32,804 nucleotides of DNA from the NCBI GenBank assembly GCA_013373625.1, contig JABXHM010000050.1, positions 1-32,804 on the forward strand, given 5' to 3'. Below, one piece after another: positions 14,591-22,998 of the stretch. A model generated the notes under the pieces. That model ran no database searches and was not told the origin of the DNA. It was given only the letters and a program-made list of their open reading frames with translations. The translations under genes and the position numbers were made by a program. Origin of the DNA: Alteromonadaceae bacterium. Lineage in GTDB: Bacteria; Pseudomonadota; Gammaproteobacteria; Enterobacterales; Alteromonadaceae. Each line of letters begins with the position of its first letter. Position 1 is the stretch's first letter.

Positions 14591-14980
14591 TTATCCCTCG
14601 TTTTGAGTGTGAAAAATAATCTCAAGATCCAGCACAAGCCGGACCTTGAATTCGCCGTCCTTTTCCAAGTCCGACAGATCCCGCGCGCCGTCGACGTTCA
14701 CTTGACGCAACATCGCCGGACGATCGGTCGACACCGACAACGCCGCCGCCTTGATCGCGTCGCGAACAGCCCACGCCGCCGGATAGTCCAGCGCAAAAAT
14801 ATCGGCTTGGACGCTTGCACGACTGAGCGACGCCGCCCCGCTGGCGACGCGCGCTTGCGGTTCGTTGATCAGGCGCAGAACGACACGAAGCGGCGGCGCG
14901 CCGCGCGCCGCATGGCCCCAGTAAATCGCGCCAGAAGCCACAGAGCGGCCCCGCAGATAGTCAAGCCACGCCGATTCCAT
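14591..14980 (-). CDS. Tail terminator / completion protein (DUF3168-like)
   Basis: 129 residues. It starts MESAWLDYLRGRSVASGAIYWGHAARGAPPLRVVLRLI and continues with ADIFALDYPAAWAVRDAIKAAAL, the DUF3168 pattern of a beta region, then a helix preceded by a Tyr/Ala-rich turn. It ends in strands (EFKVRLVLDLEIIFH). These proteins cap the tail tube where it meets the head. Its neighbours agree: HK97 gp10-like gene before it, tube gene after it. Confidence 0.8.
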   Translation of the reverse strand: MESAWLDYLRGRSVASGAIYWGHAARGAPPLRVVLRLINEPQARVASGAASLSRASVQADIFALDYPAAWAVRDAIKAAALSVSTDRPAMLRQVNVDGARDLSDLEKDGEFKVRLVLDLEIIFHTQNEG

Positions 14981-14981
14981 A

Positions 14982-15437
14982 TTACTGCCCCATTTTTGCG
15001 GCTTCGCGTTCAGCGCGCCGCCTATCGCGCGCGATCGCCTTTTCGACCGCGACAGACATATCGTCGCGGATCATGCCCAGAACTTCGGACTGCGAATTTT
15101 GCCAGACCGGACGCATGAACGGCTTAGCGGCTTGGCGACTTGTCCCGAATTCGAGCATTGCGCCCGCCGGATCGTCAGTCACACCGGCGTAAATTTCGAC
15201 GTCCGATCGCGCGGATCCGCGCGCCATTCGCTTCTGACGCTTGTTCAAACGTCCGCCGACGCCGATTGACTCAATCAGACGGCCCGAGACGCGCCGGACG
15301 CCAGCCTTAAAACGCCCCGCCAGCATCACCGCCGCGCGCCGCAATGCCTTGCGCGCGATGTTCTTTGCAGTCGCGCGTTTGAGGTTTTTTAGAGCCGCCT
15401 CAAGTTCGCGCCCGCCTTCAAATTCGCATTTGATCAC
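14982..15437 (-). CDS. HK97 gp10-like head-tail joining protein
   Basis: 151 residues from GTG 15437, chosen for its GTGA overlap with the preceding gene and AGGGGG about 6 nt upstream; longer readings overlap that gene heavily. The motif GGRELEAALKNLKRATAKNIARKALRRAAVMLAG is the start of the HK97-gp10 family. Later come SDVEIYAGVTDDPAGAMLEFGTSRQAAKPFMRPVW, with the conserved E-FGT and PFMRPAW-like signature. It acts at the neck or tail completion. Confidence 0.87.
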   Translation of the reverse strand: MIKCEFEGGRELEAALKNLKRATAKNIARKALRRAAVMLAGRFKAGVRRVSGRLIESIGVGGRLNKRQKRMARGSARSDVEIYAGVTDDPAGAMLEFGTSRQAAKPFMRPVWQNSQSEVLGMIRDDMSVAVEKAIARDRRRAEREAAKMGQ

Positions 15438-15760
15438 GCGCCGCCCCCTATTTCCCATTTGACCAAGATCCGGACGCGACCACCGCGCGGCGGTAGCGCC
15501 GCGACGACCTCGAATTCGCCGAACGGCGTTCGGATCCGGTCGGATCCCGTGACCGATTTCCACGCGGGCGCGGCCCGCACCACCAGCGCCGCGCCCGCGT
15601 TCGTCGCCACACCTCCGCGCGCCTCGCCGTCCGCAGGATCACCCCAATCCACAAACGCAAGACCCTGCGCGGCAGGGCGAAACTCATAATTTGGGTGATT
15701 GGCCGCATCGCGGCCCACCTCGACACGCTGCAACAGCGTCACAGGGGTATCAAAACGCAT
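15434..15760 (-). CDS. Head-tail adaptor / head closure protein
   Basis: 108 residues from the ATG that overlaps the previous stop as TAATG. The sequence is a small beta barrel type (RFDTPVTLLQRVEVGRDAANHPNYEF; KWEIGGGA end) with DRIRTPFGEFEVVAALP, which fits the SPP1 gp16-like head-tail adaptor family. These rings close the connector below the portal. Its place between the gp6-like connector and the gp10-like protein is the standard one. Confidence 0.75.
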   Translation of the reverse strand: MRFDTPVTLLQRVEVGRDAANHPNYEFRPAAQGLAFVDWGDPADGEARGGVATNAGAALVVRAAPAWKSVTGSDRIRTPFGEFEVVAALPPRGGRVRILVKWEIGGGA

Positions 15761-16335
15761 TACGCCGAATCCCATTCCGCCGGACGCCGGTAGCGCGCCT
15801 GTTTAATCAATCGCCAAGCGCCCATTGACAGGCGCGCGGCGTTAAATTCTTCAACAGCCAACGCCGCGTTAAACCACTCGCCCGCGATCAACCGCACCGC
15901 CTGAACCGCCGCCGATCGCGACGTTTCCAGATCCGCGCCGACCGTCGCGGCGATCGTGAGCCGCGCGCCGTCCGCGATCGCCGACAGCGCCGCCGCATCG
16001 AACACGATTTGCGGCTCATCGTGCGCCGCCTCCAGCCAATATCCGGCAGGATCCACCAGCACCGGCGCGGATCCACGGTGCGACCATGTGATCGAGGTAA
16101 CTTCGGCCATTGGTGCCACTGGCGAGAACCAGCGGCACCCAAGGCCCGCGATCGCGGCAAATTCGACCGCGCGCGCCCCAAGCGGACGGCCCGTCGCGGT
16201 TTCGACCGTATCTTGCGCCGCGACCAGTACACGACCGGCGGCGGCGATTTGATCGTCCGAAGGCCCGAAAAGCCCTTGATCCGCTAAAAATTCGCGCGGA
16301 TCGACCGCCGCCGGAATTGCACTCGTCGTCAGCAT
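15760..16335 (-). CDS. Head-tail connector (gp6-like)
   Basis: 191 residues. A helical segment (SDDQIAAAGRVLVAAQDTVETATGRPL) is followed by strands (AVEFAAIAGLGCRWFSPVAPMAEVTSITW) and a C-terminal helical region (AVQAVRLIAGEWFNAALAVEEFN) ending in WRLIKQARYRRPAEW. This is the layout of gp6-like connector proteins, which bind under the portal. It is TAATG-coupled to the adaptor gene. Confidence 0.75.
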   Translation of the reverse strand: MLTTSAIPAAVDPREFLADQGLFGPSDDQIAAAGRVLVAAQDTVETATGRPLGARAVEFAAIAGLGCRWFSPVAPMAEVTSITWSHRGSAPVLVDPAGYWLEAAHDEPQIVFDAAALSAIADGARLTIAATVGADLETSRSAAVQAVRLIAGEWFNAALAVEEFNAARLSMGAWRLIKQARYRRPAEWDSA

Positions 16336-16344
16336 CGCGCGCCC

Positions 16345-16665
16345 TTACTTCTTGCCTTGCTTCGGCGGTTCGGAACCGACGCTTTTAGCCGGATCGACGC
16401 TTGCGGACGGACCCGCCGCCGCCTGTTCCATTGCGTTTTTCAGCGCCGCCAGTTCGGCGCGCAGTTTCGCGTTTTCTTCGTCCTTGTCCGTTGCAGTCGG
16501 CGCAGGATCCGAAGCGCGCGGCGACAGCGATTGAACGCCCATCACGGCGACTTTTTGGTCGACCAGACGTTTCGCGATTTCTTCGTCAAAACCGGCTGTG
16601 TCGTTGCGAACGTAGACGCCCGCCGTTTTCGTAAAAGTCACGATGGTTTTTTTAATTTCGGCCAT
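16345..16665 (-). CDS. Capsid-associated hypothetical protein
   Basis: 106 residues with an AAGGG ribosome site. It has a short folded N-terminus (KTIVTFTKTAGVYVRNDTAGFDEEIAKRLVDQKVAVMGV), a coiled-coil stretch (DEENAKLRAELAALKNAMEQAA) and a disordered basic tail (ends PPKQGKK). Small proteins of this shape often follow the capsid gene. I do not assign a function. Confidence 0.6.
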   Translation of the reverse strand: MAEIKKTIVTFTKTAGVYVRNDTAGFDEEIAKRLVDQKVAVMGVQSLSPRASDPAPTATDKDEENAKLRAELAALKNAMEQAAAGPSASVDPAKSVGSEPPKQGKK

Positions 16666-16700
16666 TTTCTAGCCCTTTCGTTTAGGTGGAGAACAAAGCG

Positions 16701-16724
16701 CCGCGCGCAGTCATCCGCGCGCAG
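16701..16724 (-). repeat. Direct repeat and GC-rich hairpin after the capsid gene
   Basis: Ccgcgcgcag occurs twice (16701-16710 and 16715-16724) separated by tcat. The self-complementary gcgcgc cores can pair with each other into a stem. It lies in the 71-nt gap after the capsid stop and could stabilise the capsid message or act as a weak terminator. There is no strong T run. Confidence 0.35.
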
Positions 16725-16736
16725 CGACAGACAACG

Positions 16737-18068
16737 TTAGAGCGCCCAGCCCTTACCGTTGATGACCGCGATCGCCTCGGAGTGCATCGGCGCGAAGTCA
16801 TGTTCGGCGACCGCGCGGAAAACCGTCATGTCCTTGTCAAACGCCGATTGCAGATCGCCGTTTTCGTCGCGGAACGCCGCCGCATCCGAAATCGCCAGCG
16901 AATAGTTGCGCGCCTCACCGATGACCATTTCGTTAGCGTCGCCGAAGTAGATTTCGGTTTCGTCGCCGCCCGCGCCCAAGTTGTTCGGAATCTGCGAAGT
17001 CGTCATGATCTTGTAACCGCGCAGCGTTCCGGCGGCGTCAATCGAGGGATACAGCAGGTTTCCGTTAGCATCGCGCAGACCGGCCAAGAATTCCTTGGTC
17101 GCACCACGCATCAGCCAGACGCCCGCCATCATCGCGACGTTAGCGTCGACAACGCGCGCCGTCGCCTTGCGGATCGCCAGATCGACCGCCGTTGCCGTTG
17201 CTGCAACCGACGATTGCACATGACCCGCCAGCGCCCAGCCTTTCAGACCAACCGGCGACCCGTCCGAACCGTCCCCACGAATGAACGCCAGATCCTCGCG
17301 CAGCGCCATCGCGTCGAACAGTTCACCCGACACGAACGACGCCATGTCGACCGCAGGACGTTGCAGAAGCGAATTCGAAACCGGAATCCGGCTCGAAAGC
17401 TTTTTGAACGACTGGTCGATCGAACCGAACGACATATCGCCAAGGTGCGTCGTCGCAATTTCAGTGCCGTAACCGGCGGTCGCGCGCGAACCTTGCTTCG
17501 AATGGCGCAGCTCGCCCGCAGGCATCGGCGCAGTGCGCGCGCCGGATTGACGAACGACGGCGCGCGCGCGCAGCGCCTTGATGATCGTGTCAGACTGATT
17601 TCCTTTGAACAGGATCCCGCCCGCGCTATCGACCGACTGTTGCAGAACCGCCGCCGGTTGATCGAGACCCTGACTTTGCAGCGAACCGATCGCCGCCGCG
17701 CGGCTTCCGCCAGTGTTGCCCATTGCGTGAACGATCATACCGATCATTTGTTCGCCCGCCTTCGGATCCGCCGCGACCGCCGGAACGTTGCCGCCGGTGA
17801 TCACCACGCCGCCCGCATCGTCGCCGCTTTCCGCCGCCGCCATTTGCGCAGCCTCGACCTTTTCGGCGCGCTTGACGGCTTTAACCGCCGACGCGTGTTC
17901 GCTTTCCGCCAGCGCGAACGCGGCTTCGGCAGCTTCGACCGCCGCCGCGACGGTCGCGGCGTCGCCTTCGGTTTCCTCGGCTTCGCCGATCGCCGCCGCA
18001 GCCTCTTGCAGAGCGTCCGCCTTTGCCTTGCGGCGGCGGCGCAGGTCCGCCAGATCAAACTTTTTCAT
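16737..18068 (-). CDS. Major capsid protein, HK97 fold
   Basis: 443 residues. Residues 1 to about 115 are a charged, alanine-rich coiled coil that acts as the scaffolding (delta) domain of HK97-type capsid proteins and is normally removed by the prohead protease. The mature part includes LQQSVDSAGGILFKGNQSDTIIKALRARAVVRQSGA, the loop DMSFGSIDQSFKKLSSRIPVSNSLLQRP and FIRGDGSDGSPVGLKGW, all typical of this family. Near the end are SAFDKDMTVFRAVAEHDFAPMHSEAIAVI. The ribosome site is AGAGGGG. A terminator hairpin lies immediately upstream, so its expression may be set separately from that of the protease. Confidence 0.92.
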   Translation of the reverse strand: MKKFDLADLRRRRKAKADALQEAAAAIGEAEETEGDAATVAAAVEAAEAAFALAESEHASAVKAVKRAEKVEAAQMAAAESGDDAGGVVITGGNVPAVAADPKAGEQMIGMIVHAMGNTGGSRAAAIGSLQSQGLDQPAAVLQQSVDSAGGILFKGNQSDTIIKALRARAVVRQSGARTAPMPAGELRHSKQGSRATAGYGTEIATTHLGDMSFGSIDQSFKKLSSRIPVSNSLLQRPAVDMASFVSGELFDAMALREDLAFIRGDGSDGSPVGLKGWALAGHVQSSVAATATAVDLAIRKATARVVDANVAMMAGVWLMRGATKEFLAGLRDANGNLLYPSIDAAGTLRGYKIMTTSQIPNNLGAGGDETEIYFGDANEMVIGEARNYSLAISDAAAFRDENGDLQSAFDKDMTVFRAVAEHDFAPMHSEAIAVINGKGWAL

Positions 18069-18082
18069 GTGTTGCCCCTCTT

Positions 18083-18140
18083 TTCGGCATAAAAAAACCG
18101 GCTCGAAAGCCGGTCGATGAATTCGGCCATAAATGCCGAA
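18083..18140 (-). promoter_or_regulatory. Nested inverted repeats around the capsid leader terminator
   Basis: TTCGGCAT (18083-18090 on the plus strand) is the exact inverse of ATGCCGAA (18133-18140), so the two can close a long stem around the terminator hairpin. The outer part can instead fold locally as TTCGGC/GCCGAA (18122-18140). The two folds exclude each other. The regulatory meaning is inferred. Confidence 0.45.
18091..18114 (-). terminator. Intrinsic terminator between protease and capsid genes
   Basis: ACCGGCT and AGCCGGT pair around a TTCG loop, followed on the minus strand by seven T. It stands in the 73-nt gap after the protease stop and 23 nt before the capsid start codon, inside the late operon. 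It would either attenuate read-through or require antitermination. Confidence 0.85.
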
Positions 18141-18141
18141 A

Positions 18142-19023
18142 CTAGTAATTCAGCGCGCTTGCGACGCGCGCCCGCGCCGCCGCCGATCGCGACCGGCTCG
18201 GACGCCGTGTCGGCGGATCCCCCGCCATCAGCCGCGCCATAAATTCCGACCGCGTTTCCAGCACGTCGACCAGACCCGCCGCGACAGCCGCGCCGCCGCT
18301 AAACGTGCCGCCGCCGTCTCGCGGATCGTCCGTTTTCGAAAGCGCCGCGCGCAGATCCTCGATCGACACGCCGCGCCCGCGCGCAACGTCGGCGTGGAAT
18401 TCAGCTTCCGCCGCGTTCAGATCCGCCATGATCAGCGCGCGCCCTTCGTCCGTCATGTGATCCGGCGATTTCGCGCGCGCATGTTCCGACAGATAGATCC
18501 CCGATTGATCGCCGCTTTGCGACGGCGCGACCGGCGACGACTTGCGTTGCATCACACCGATTGATCCGACCACACCGCCCGCGCCGGACGACACTTCGGA
18601 ACACTGCGACGCCAGCCAATAGGCGGCGGACGTTGCCAGCGGATCAACCCGCGCGATCGTCCGCTTTTGCGCAGTTAGTCCGGCGATCGCGGCGACCGCA
18701 TCTGCGCAGCCCATGACCAGACCACCCGCCGACGACACGCGGAAAACGACCGTTTCGACGCGATCGTCGGCCATCAGTTCAGAGCATACGCTTTCAATTC
18801 CGTGATAGGTCGCCCATCCCAGATAACGCGCGACCGCCGAATCCGGCGTCAAAATGCCATTGATCGAGACCACAGCGACGCCGCCTTGCAATTCGAAATC
18901 CGCTTGCGCCATTGCGCCGGACGAAATGTCGTCCGGCATCGCGCGCGCAAGATCCGGCGCGGCGGCGTTCCAATCCAGCGCAAGCAAGTGACCCGCCACC
19001 AGTGCGGATAGAGTATTATTCAT
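18142..19023 (-). CDS. Prohead maturation protease, S49 (SppA/ClpP-like) family
   Basis: 293 residues. VAVVSINGILTP, VVFRVSSAGGLVMGCADAV and PLATSAAYWLASQCSEV follow in the order expected for phage S49 peptidases. Ser132 in TSAAYW is the likely nucleophile and Lys185 in ARAKSPDH the likely general base. The C-terminal segment (GLVDVLETRSEFMARL) is also typical; the last ~25 residues are a basic tail. It would cut the capsid delta domain during head maturation. It overlaps the portal gene by 8 nt and precedes the capsid gene, the classic order. Confidence 0.9.
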   Translation of the reverse strand: MNNTLSALVAGHLLALDWNAAAPDLARAMPDDISSGAMAQADFELQGGVAVVSINGILTPDSAVARYLGWATYHGIESVCSELMADDRVETVVFRVSSAGGLVMGCADAVAAIAGLTAQKRTIARVDPLATSAAYWLASQCSEVSSGAGGVVGSIGVMQRKSSPVAPSQSGDQSGIYLSEHARAKSPDHMTDEGRALIMADLNAAEAEFHADVARGRGVSIEDLRAALSKTDDPRDGGGTFSGGAAVAAGLVDVLETRSEFMARLMAGDPPTRRPSRSRSAAARARVASALNY

Positions 19024-20275
19024 GCGGCTTTTCCTCTCGCGTCATGTTCGGCGGCGGATACGGTCGCGGATCCGCGCCCGCGATCTGATTTAGACCGACC
19101 ATCGCCCGCCCTTCGTTGACAGTCATAAAAGGCCCGCCAACGGCGATATTCACCGCTTCGTAGGCCTCCTTAGTTGTCGGCTCTAATAGCGCCGTCCAAT
19201 CATGTTTGATCCGCAAGCCGCGTTCGCGTTCTTCGCGCGTCAAAAGCGACATTGTTGACGCGCCTTCGACACCGCTTGCCCAATGCGACAGACAGTCGCC
19301 GGAATAGTCGATCGCGGCTTGCTGGCCCGCGCCTTTTAAACCGCCCTGCGTGTCCTGCAATTTCCACAGCGGAACGCGGAACATCGACGCGATTTCCTTT
19401 GCGTCCCACTTACGCGTTGACAGCAATTCCATATCGGCGGCGGACATATTCAGCGGCTTGAAATCGTCATCCGGACCAATAACAAGGATCTGGCCCTTTT
19501 CCCGCGCGGCCTTCGCCGATTGCCGGAACCGCTTGTCCAGCCGCTCGAATTCCTCTGCGTCGGATTCCATATATCCGACTTTCGCGACGCCTTTGAGCGT
19601 GTCGCCGGACGCCGACCGCGCCGCCGCGTCGTGACCATCCGCCGCAAGCGCGACCGTTGCCGCCGCGACAGACAGCGGCGAACGGTGCGTCCACATATCC
19701 CGCGCGCCGTACCGCATATGCAAAACCGATCGGCCCGCCAATCTGACAGAACGGCCTAGATAGTCCGTCGCATCATAGATCCGCGCGCCGTCCGCCAGCA
19801 TCCGTAGCGACGCGCCTTGCAGCGCCGCGATCGAGACCACTTCCCCGCCGCCGTCGCGGACGACGTGAGCATATGACACGCCGCGCAATAGATAGTCGTA
19901 ATTCAGAGCGTAGCGCAGACCCGCCGCGTGTACCCCGTCAAACGGCTCGACATTCAGCAGATAATTGACGGCGTGAAAATCGACCGGAACGAAGTTGTTA
20001 TCGCCCAACTTTTCCACGACGCGCAGCGGAACCTTTGCCATATCGCCCGCGATGATATTGCAGCACGAGTAAACAGCGGCGTAGCGTTCGGCTTCCTCAG
20101 CCGACACGGCAGACCGACCGCCAATCACCCGAAAGCCGCGCCCCTCGAATCCCGTATCGAGCGACACAGACGACGACGCCCGCGCGGCTTCGCGCATAAC
20201 TGGCGGTTCGGTTCGCGCCACGTCTTCACCATCCGACGCCGCGACCACGCGGCGACGCTTCCAGCGTTCAAACAT
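19016..20275 (-). CDS. Portal protein, HK97 family
   Basis: 419 residues. Features include AVYSCCNIIAGDMAKVPLRVVEKLGD near residue 70, YDYLLRGVSYAHVVRDGGGEVVSIAAL, and DWTALLEPTTKEAYEAVNIAVGGPFMTVNEGRAMVGLNQIAGAD, the conserved C-terminal portion of HK97-type portals. It forms the dodecameric ring at the capsid vertex through which DNA is packaged. It lies 2 nt after the large terminase gene and overlaps the protease gene. Confidence 0.92.
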   Translation of the reverse strand: MFERWKRRRVVAASDGEDVARTEPPVMREAARASSSVSLDTGFEGRGFRVIGGRSAVSAEEAERYAAVYSCCNIIAGDMAKVPLRVVEKLGDNNFVPVDFHAVNYLLNVEPFDGVHAAGLRYALNYDYLLRGVSYAHVVRDGGGEVVSIAALQGASLRMLADGARIYDATDYLGRSVRLAGRSVLHMRYGARDMWTHRSPLSVAAATVALAADGHDAAARSASGDTLKGVAKVGYMESDAEEFERLDKRFRQSAKAAREKGQILVIGPDDDFKPLNMSAADMELLSTRKWDAKEIASMFRVPLWKLQDTQGGLKGAGQQAAIDYSGDCLSHWASGVEGASTMSLLTREERERGLRIKHDWTALLEPTTKEAYEAVNIAVGGPFMTVNEGRAMVGLNQIAGADPRPYPPPNMTREEKPHE

Positions 20276-20277
20276 AT

Positions 20278-21966
20278 TCAGACAGCCCCCGCGCCTCTTT
20301 GAATTTTCTTTGCAGTCTCGCCGCGCGTTGCGCGACCGACTGCCATAATTGACGCGACCGCCGCGTCGATCCGGCCTTGCGACCTTTTCTTCGACGGCTT
20401 CACGTTCATTGCGTCGTCATACACCGGCGCGACGTTGCCAACCTGCCAGCCAAGAACCGGATTTCCGCCATGCCGGATCCGGTTTTCGGCGACCGCCTCT
20501 TCAACCTTGCGCATCGGTTGCGACATACTTTGAAAGCCTTGTCGATGTTCCAGCAGCGGAAATCGCATGTCGTCCAGCGCCTTGCGAACTTCGGCGGATC
20601 CCCACGCATCGAACGCGACTTCCTGAAGGTCGAAAAATTCGCGAACCCACTTCATCCGCGCGATGATTTCGCCGGTATTGATCGCCGCGCCGTGGTGAAC
20701 TTCTAACCAACCTTCCTTGGCCCATCCGACATATTCTTTCTTTTCGCGCTGCGCGCGCTTGATGAATGCCGAATGTCCGCCCTTTCCGGACGGAATGAAC
20801 GTGTAAGCAAATAGGTAAATCAGCGACCCGACCGGCACCGCGACCGCAAGCGCCGTCGTGTCCGTCGTTTCGGATAGATCGAGGCCAACCCACGCTTTGA
20901 GGCCACGAAACTGCGTTATATCGAGCGGCGCGACCGCTTCGCCGTAGTCCCAAACATCCCGACCGATCCACGTATCCGCCGTTTCCGTCCACAAATTCAG
21001 GTGAAAGCGCCTGAAATTCGGCATTTGACCGGCGATCGCGACCGCGCGTTCCGCCGCCTCTTTCACCGCCTCGACCGGCTTAGAAATTCCTAAATTGGGA
21101 TTTCCCATCAACCACGCGCGCGGATCGAGCGGATCCGCGTCCGGCGGCGGCTCGGCGACATACGCAAAAAAACGATCGTCCGCGACAGCGCCGCGCAAAA
21201 CTTGCTCGGCATATTGCCGCGTTTCGCCGCAAAGCCCGCCAATATCGTGACCCGCCGTTGTGATAACCCAGTCGATCGGTTGCGCGCGGGCGATCATACT
21301 TTCCGTTAGCGTCTCGGCTAGTTCTCGATCGGTCCAACGGTGCATTTCGTCCCGCGCAAGGAACGAAGGGTTTGCGCCGTCGATCGCGCCGCTGTCCCGC
21401 GAAAGCGCCTTGATCACACCACCGCCGCCGATTTTGGCGACGATTTCTTGCCGCGTCGCACCGAACATCCGGCGCAGCAGCGGCGACTTTTTCACGTTCT
21501 CCCCGATCCCATTAAAAAGGATCTTAGCTTGATCGCGCGTCGTCGCGGCGCAATAGGCTTCGGCGGATCCCTCGCCATCCATGCACACCGAATAGAGCAT
21601 CGGCGACGCCGTGTCCGTCGTCTTCCCATTTTTCTTGCCCACTTGATGATAGGTCGACCGGAAACGGCGCAAGCCGGTTTCCTCGTTGACCCACCCATAA
21701 ACGGACCCGTGACGGAATTTTTGCCACGGTTGCAGCTTGATCGGCTTTCCCGCGTCCGGCCCCTTCTGGTGCGTCAGAAGTGACGCGAACTTGATAACCT
21801 GCGACGCGCGCTCCGGATCGAACCGCCACCCACGATCCCCCGCCGTTTCCAGATCGAGCAAGTGACGTTCACACGCCATCCGGACCAGATCACCGGCGAC
21901 GGTTTCCCCTTCGACCACCGACAACGCATAGCGCGAAACCGAATGATCCAGAGGTTCAACCGCCAT
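20278..21966 (-). CDS. terL: Terminase large subunit (Terminase_1 / HK97 type)
   Basis: 562 residues. The ATPase part has a Walker A-like QVGKKNGKTT (residues 108-117), a Walker B followed by the catalytic acid in SFLARDEMHRW (201-211, Asp206-Glu207) and the coupling motif TTAGHD (236-241). The C-terminal nuclease starts with GLDLSETTDTTALA, where Asp363 would bind metal. The length and order are normal for the family. It packages DNA and cuts the concatemer. GGAGG overlaps the small-subunit stop and serves as ribosome site. Confidence 0.95.
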   Translation of the reverse strand: MAVEPLDHSVSRYALSVVEGETVAGDLVRMACERHLLDLETAGDRGWRFDPERASQVIKFASLLTHQKGPDAGKPIKLQPWQKFRHGSVYGWVNEETGLRRFRSTYHQVGKKNGKTTDTASPMLYSVCMDGEGSAEAYCAATTRDQAKILFNGIGENVKKSPLLRRMFGATRQEIVAKIGGGGVIKALSRDSGAIDGANPSFLARDEMHRWTDRELAETLTESMIARAQPIDWVITTAGHDIGGLCGETRQYAEQVLRGAVADDRFFAYVAEPPPDADPLDPRAWLMGNPNLGISKPVEAVKEAAERAVAIAGQMPNFRRFHLNLWTETADTWIGRDVWDYGEAVAPLDITQFRGLKAWVGLDLSETTDTTALAVAVPVGSLIYLFAYTFIPSGKGGHSAFIKRAQREKKEYVGWAKEGWLEVHHGAAINTGEIIARMKWVREFFDLQEVAFDAWGSAEVRKALDDMRFPLLEHRQGFQSMSQPMRKVEEAVAENRIRHGGNPVLGWQVGNVAPVYDDAMNVKPSKKRSQGRIDAAVASIMAVGRATRGETAKKIQRGAGAV

Positions 21967-21971
21967 TCCGT

Positions 21972-22421
21972 CTAATCCTCCGCGCCGCTCATGGCTTTCT
22001 TGATTTGGTCGAACAGGTCGCCTTGACCGTCCGTTCGCAATCGCTGTTCGTCTACTGGCGACAGGCCAAACAGGGCGGATAGCGAATTCATCAACTTGAT
22101 ATGATCAATCTGCAATCCGACCGCCGCCGTTCGCTTTTGTTGCGTTCCGTTCCGACCGCCGGTCGACTTGTAAAAATCGCCCTCGATCGCGCGATCGCGC
22201 GTCGCCCGCATGAAACCGCCGACCGCTTCGCAGTACGCGGCGAACTGGTGAATGTACCGTTTTTCCAAACGGCCTAGTCGCGTGAGTTCCGGCGCAAGTT
22301 CGATAAACGCGTCCATGCCTTCCGGCGTCATGTAGTCCGGCGGATCCGGCGGAAGCATGATCTCGCCTTGATCCGGCTTCATCGGAATGACGTTCGTTAG
22401 GTTCGGTTTCGGCCCCTTCAT
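21972..22421 (-). CDS. terS: Terminase small subunit (P27 family)
   Basis: 149 residues. It begins MKGPKPNLTNVIPMKPDQG and has PPDYMTPEGMDAFIELAPELTRLGRLEKRYIHQFAAYCEAVGGF, the P27 signature region, then KSTGGRNGTQQKRTAAVGLQIDHIKLMNSLSALFGLSPVDEQRL. It recognises phage DNA and recruits the large subunit, whose gene follows 5 nt later. GAGGGGG provides the ribosome site. Confidence 0.9.
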   Translation of the reverse strand: MKGPKPNLTNVIPMKPDQGEIMLPPDPPDYMTPEGMDAFIELAPELTRLGRLEKRYIHQFAAYCEAVGGFMRATRDRAIEGDFYKSTGGRNGTQQKRTAAVGLQIDHIKLMNSLSALFGLSPVDEQRLRTDGQGDLFDQIKKAMSGAED

Positions 22422-22528
22422 CCAAGCCCCCTCAATAGTGGGTTTTTTCCTTTAAATACCCGTTTGCGTTTTGTTATCTCCCGTCGGCGGTCCCTAGCGC
22501 TCCCCGTGAGAAATCGACCCACCCCCCC
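22422..22528 (-). other. Gene-free interval, candidate cos region
   Basis: About 107 nt between the HNH gene and the small terminase start. It contains a short A/T-rich part and runs of C (cccacccccccctt, 22508-22521). Phages with P27-type terminases and an adjacent HNH gene commonly carry their cohesive end site close to these genes. I see no diagnostic cos sequence, so this is only a placement guess. Confidence 0.25.
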
Positions 22529-22915
22529 TTAATTCGATCGCCGACCGTGGAACGTTTCGCCCGCCGTTTTGCGCGAATGGCAAGATTTGCAAAGCGATTG
22601 CAAATTGCCTTGATCAAAGAAGATCGCACGGTCGCCGCGATGCGGTTTTATGTGGTCAACATCAGTCGCACCGACCACCAGCCCAACCGACTCGCATTCC
22701 ACGCACAGCGGAAAACGCGACAAATGGAAAAGCCGCAGCCGCTTCCACGCCGCCGATTTGTAGAGGTGCGAACCGATCCGCGCGGGCGCGCCTAGCTTTG
22801 CCCGCGCCTTTCTGTCCGCTTCACGTTCCGCCGCCTTCGCCGCGTGATACTCGCAATGCGGTTTCCCCTCGATCGCGACTTCACAACAGCCACCGGCGCA
22901 GCACATCAACGCCAC
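22529..22915 (-). CDS. HNH endonuclease beside the terminase
   Basis: The likely start is GTG 22915, 8 nt after AGGGG; GTG 22924 is in frame but sits on top of that site. With numbering from 22924, paired cysteines at 74 and 77 and at 112 and 115 frame the core ATDVDHIKPHRGD (Asp90-His91) and DQGNLQSLCKSCHSRKT (Asn107, His116), the full HNH/zinc pattern. Extra Cys/His residues near the N-terminus could bind another metal. HNH proteins next to terminase genes act in cos cleavage and packaging in HK97-like phages. Confidence 0.88.
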   Translation of the reverse strand: MALMCCAGGCCEVAIEGKPHCEYHAAKAAEREADRKARAKLGAPARIGSHLYKSAAWKRLRLFHLSRFPLCVECESVGLVVGATDVDHIKPHRGDRAIFFDQGNLQSLCKSCHSRKTAGETFHGRRSN

Positions 22916-22949
22916 GTTTCGCACCCCTGCAATTTATGGAAAGGAAACG

Positions 22950-22978
22950 AAAAGCGCCCGCAACTTTCGTTCGGGCGC
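22950..22978 (-). terminator. Intrinsic terminator ahead of the HNH-terminase operon
   Basis: GCGCCCG and CGGGCGC pair over an 11-nt loop; on the minus strand TTTTCGTTTCC follows. It comes after the gene ending at 23039 and only ~20 nt downstream of a good -35/-10 candidate. It could therefore end both read-through from the early genes and a short leader transcript. Confidence 0.65.
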
Positions 22979-22998
22979 AATTCGTGATCATACGCAGA

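Noticed and set aside
13766..15118. 450-codon plus-strand reading frame
   Set aside because: It runs opposite four well-supported tail genes and shows shadow-frame composition (His/Arg runs) with no recognisable domain.
16686..18092. 468-codon plus-strand reading frame opposite the capsid gene
   Set aside because: It is antisense to a clear capsid gene, has Arg-rich composition typical of a shadow frame in GC-rich DNA, and no ribosome site.
1647..22421. Gene transfer agent cluster instead of a phage
   Set aside because: Several tail families are shared with GTAs, but integrase, excisionase, att sites, repressors, holin-endolysin-spanin cassette and HNH-terminase point to a complete temperate phage.
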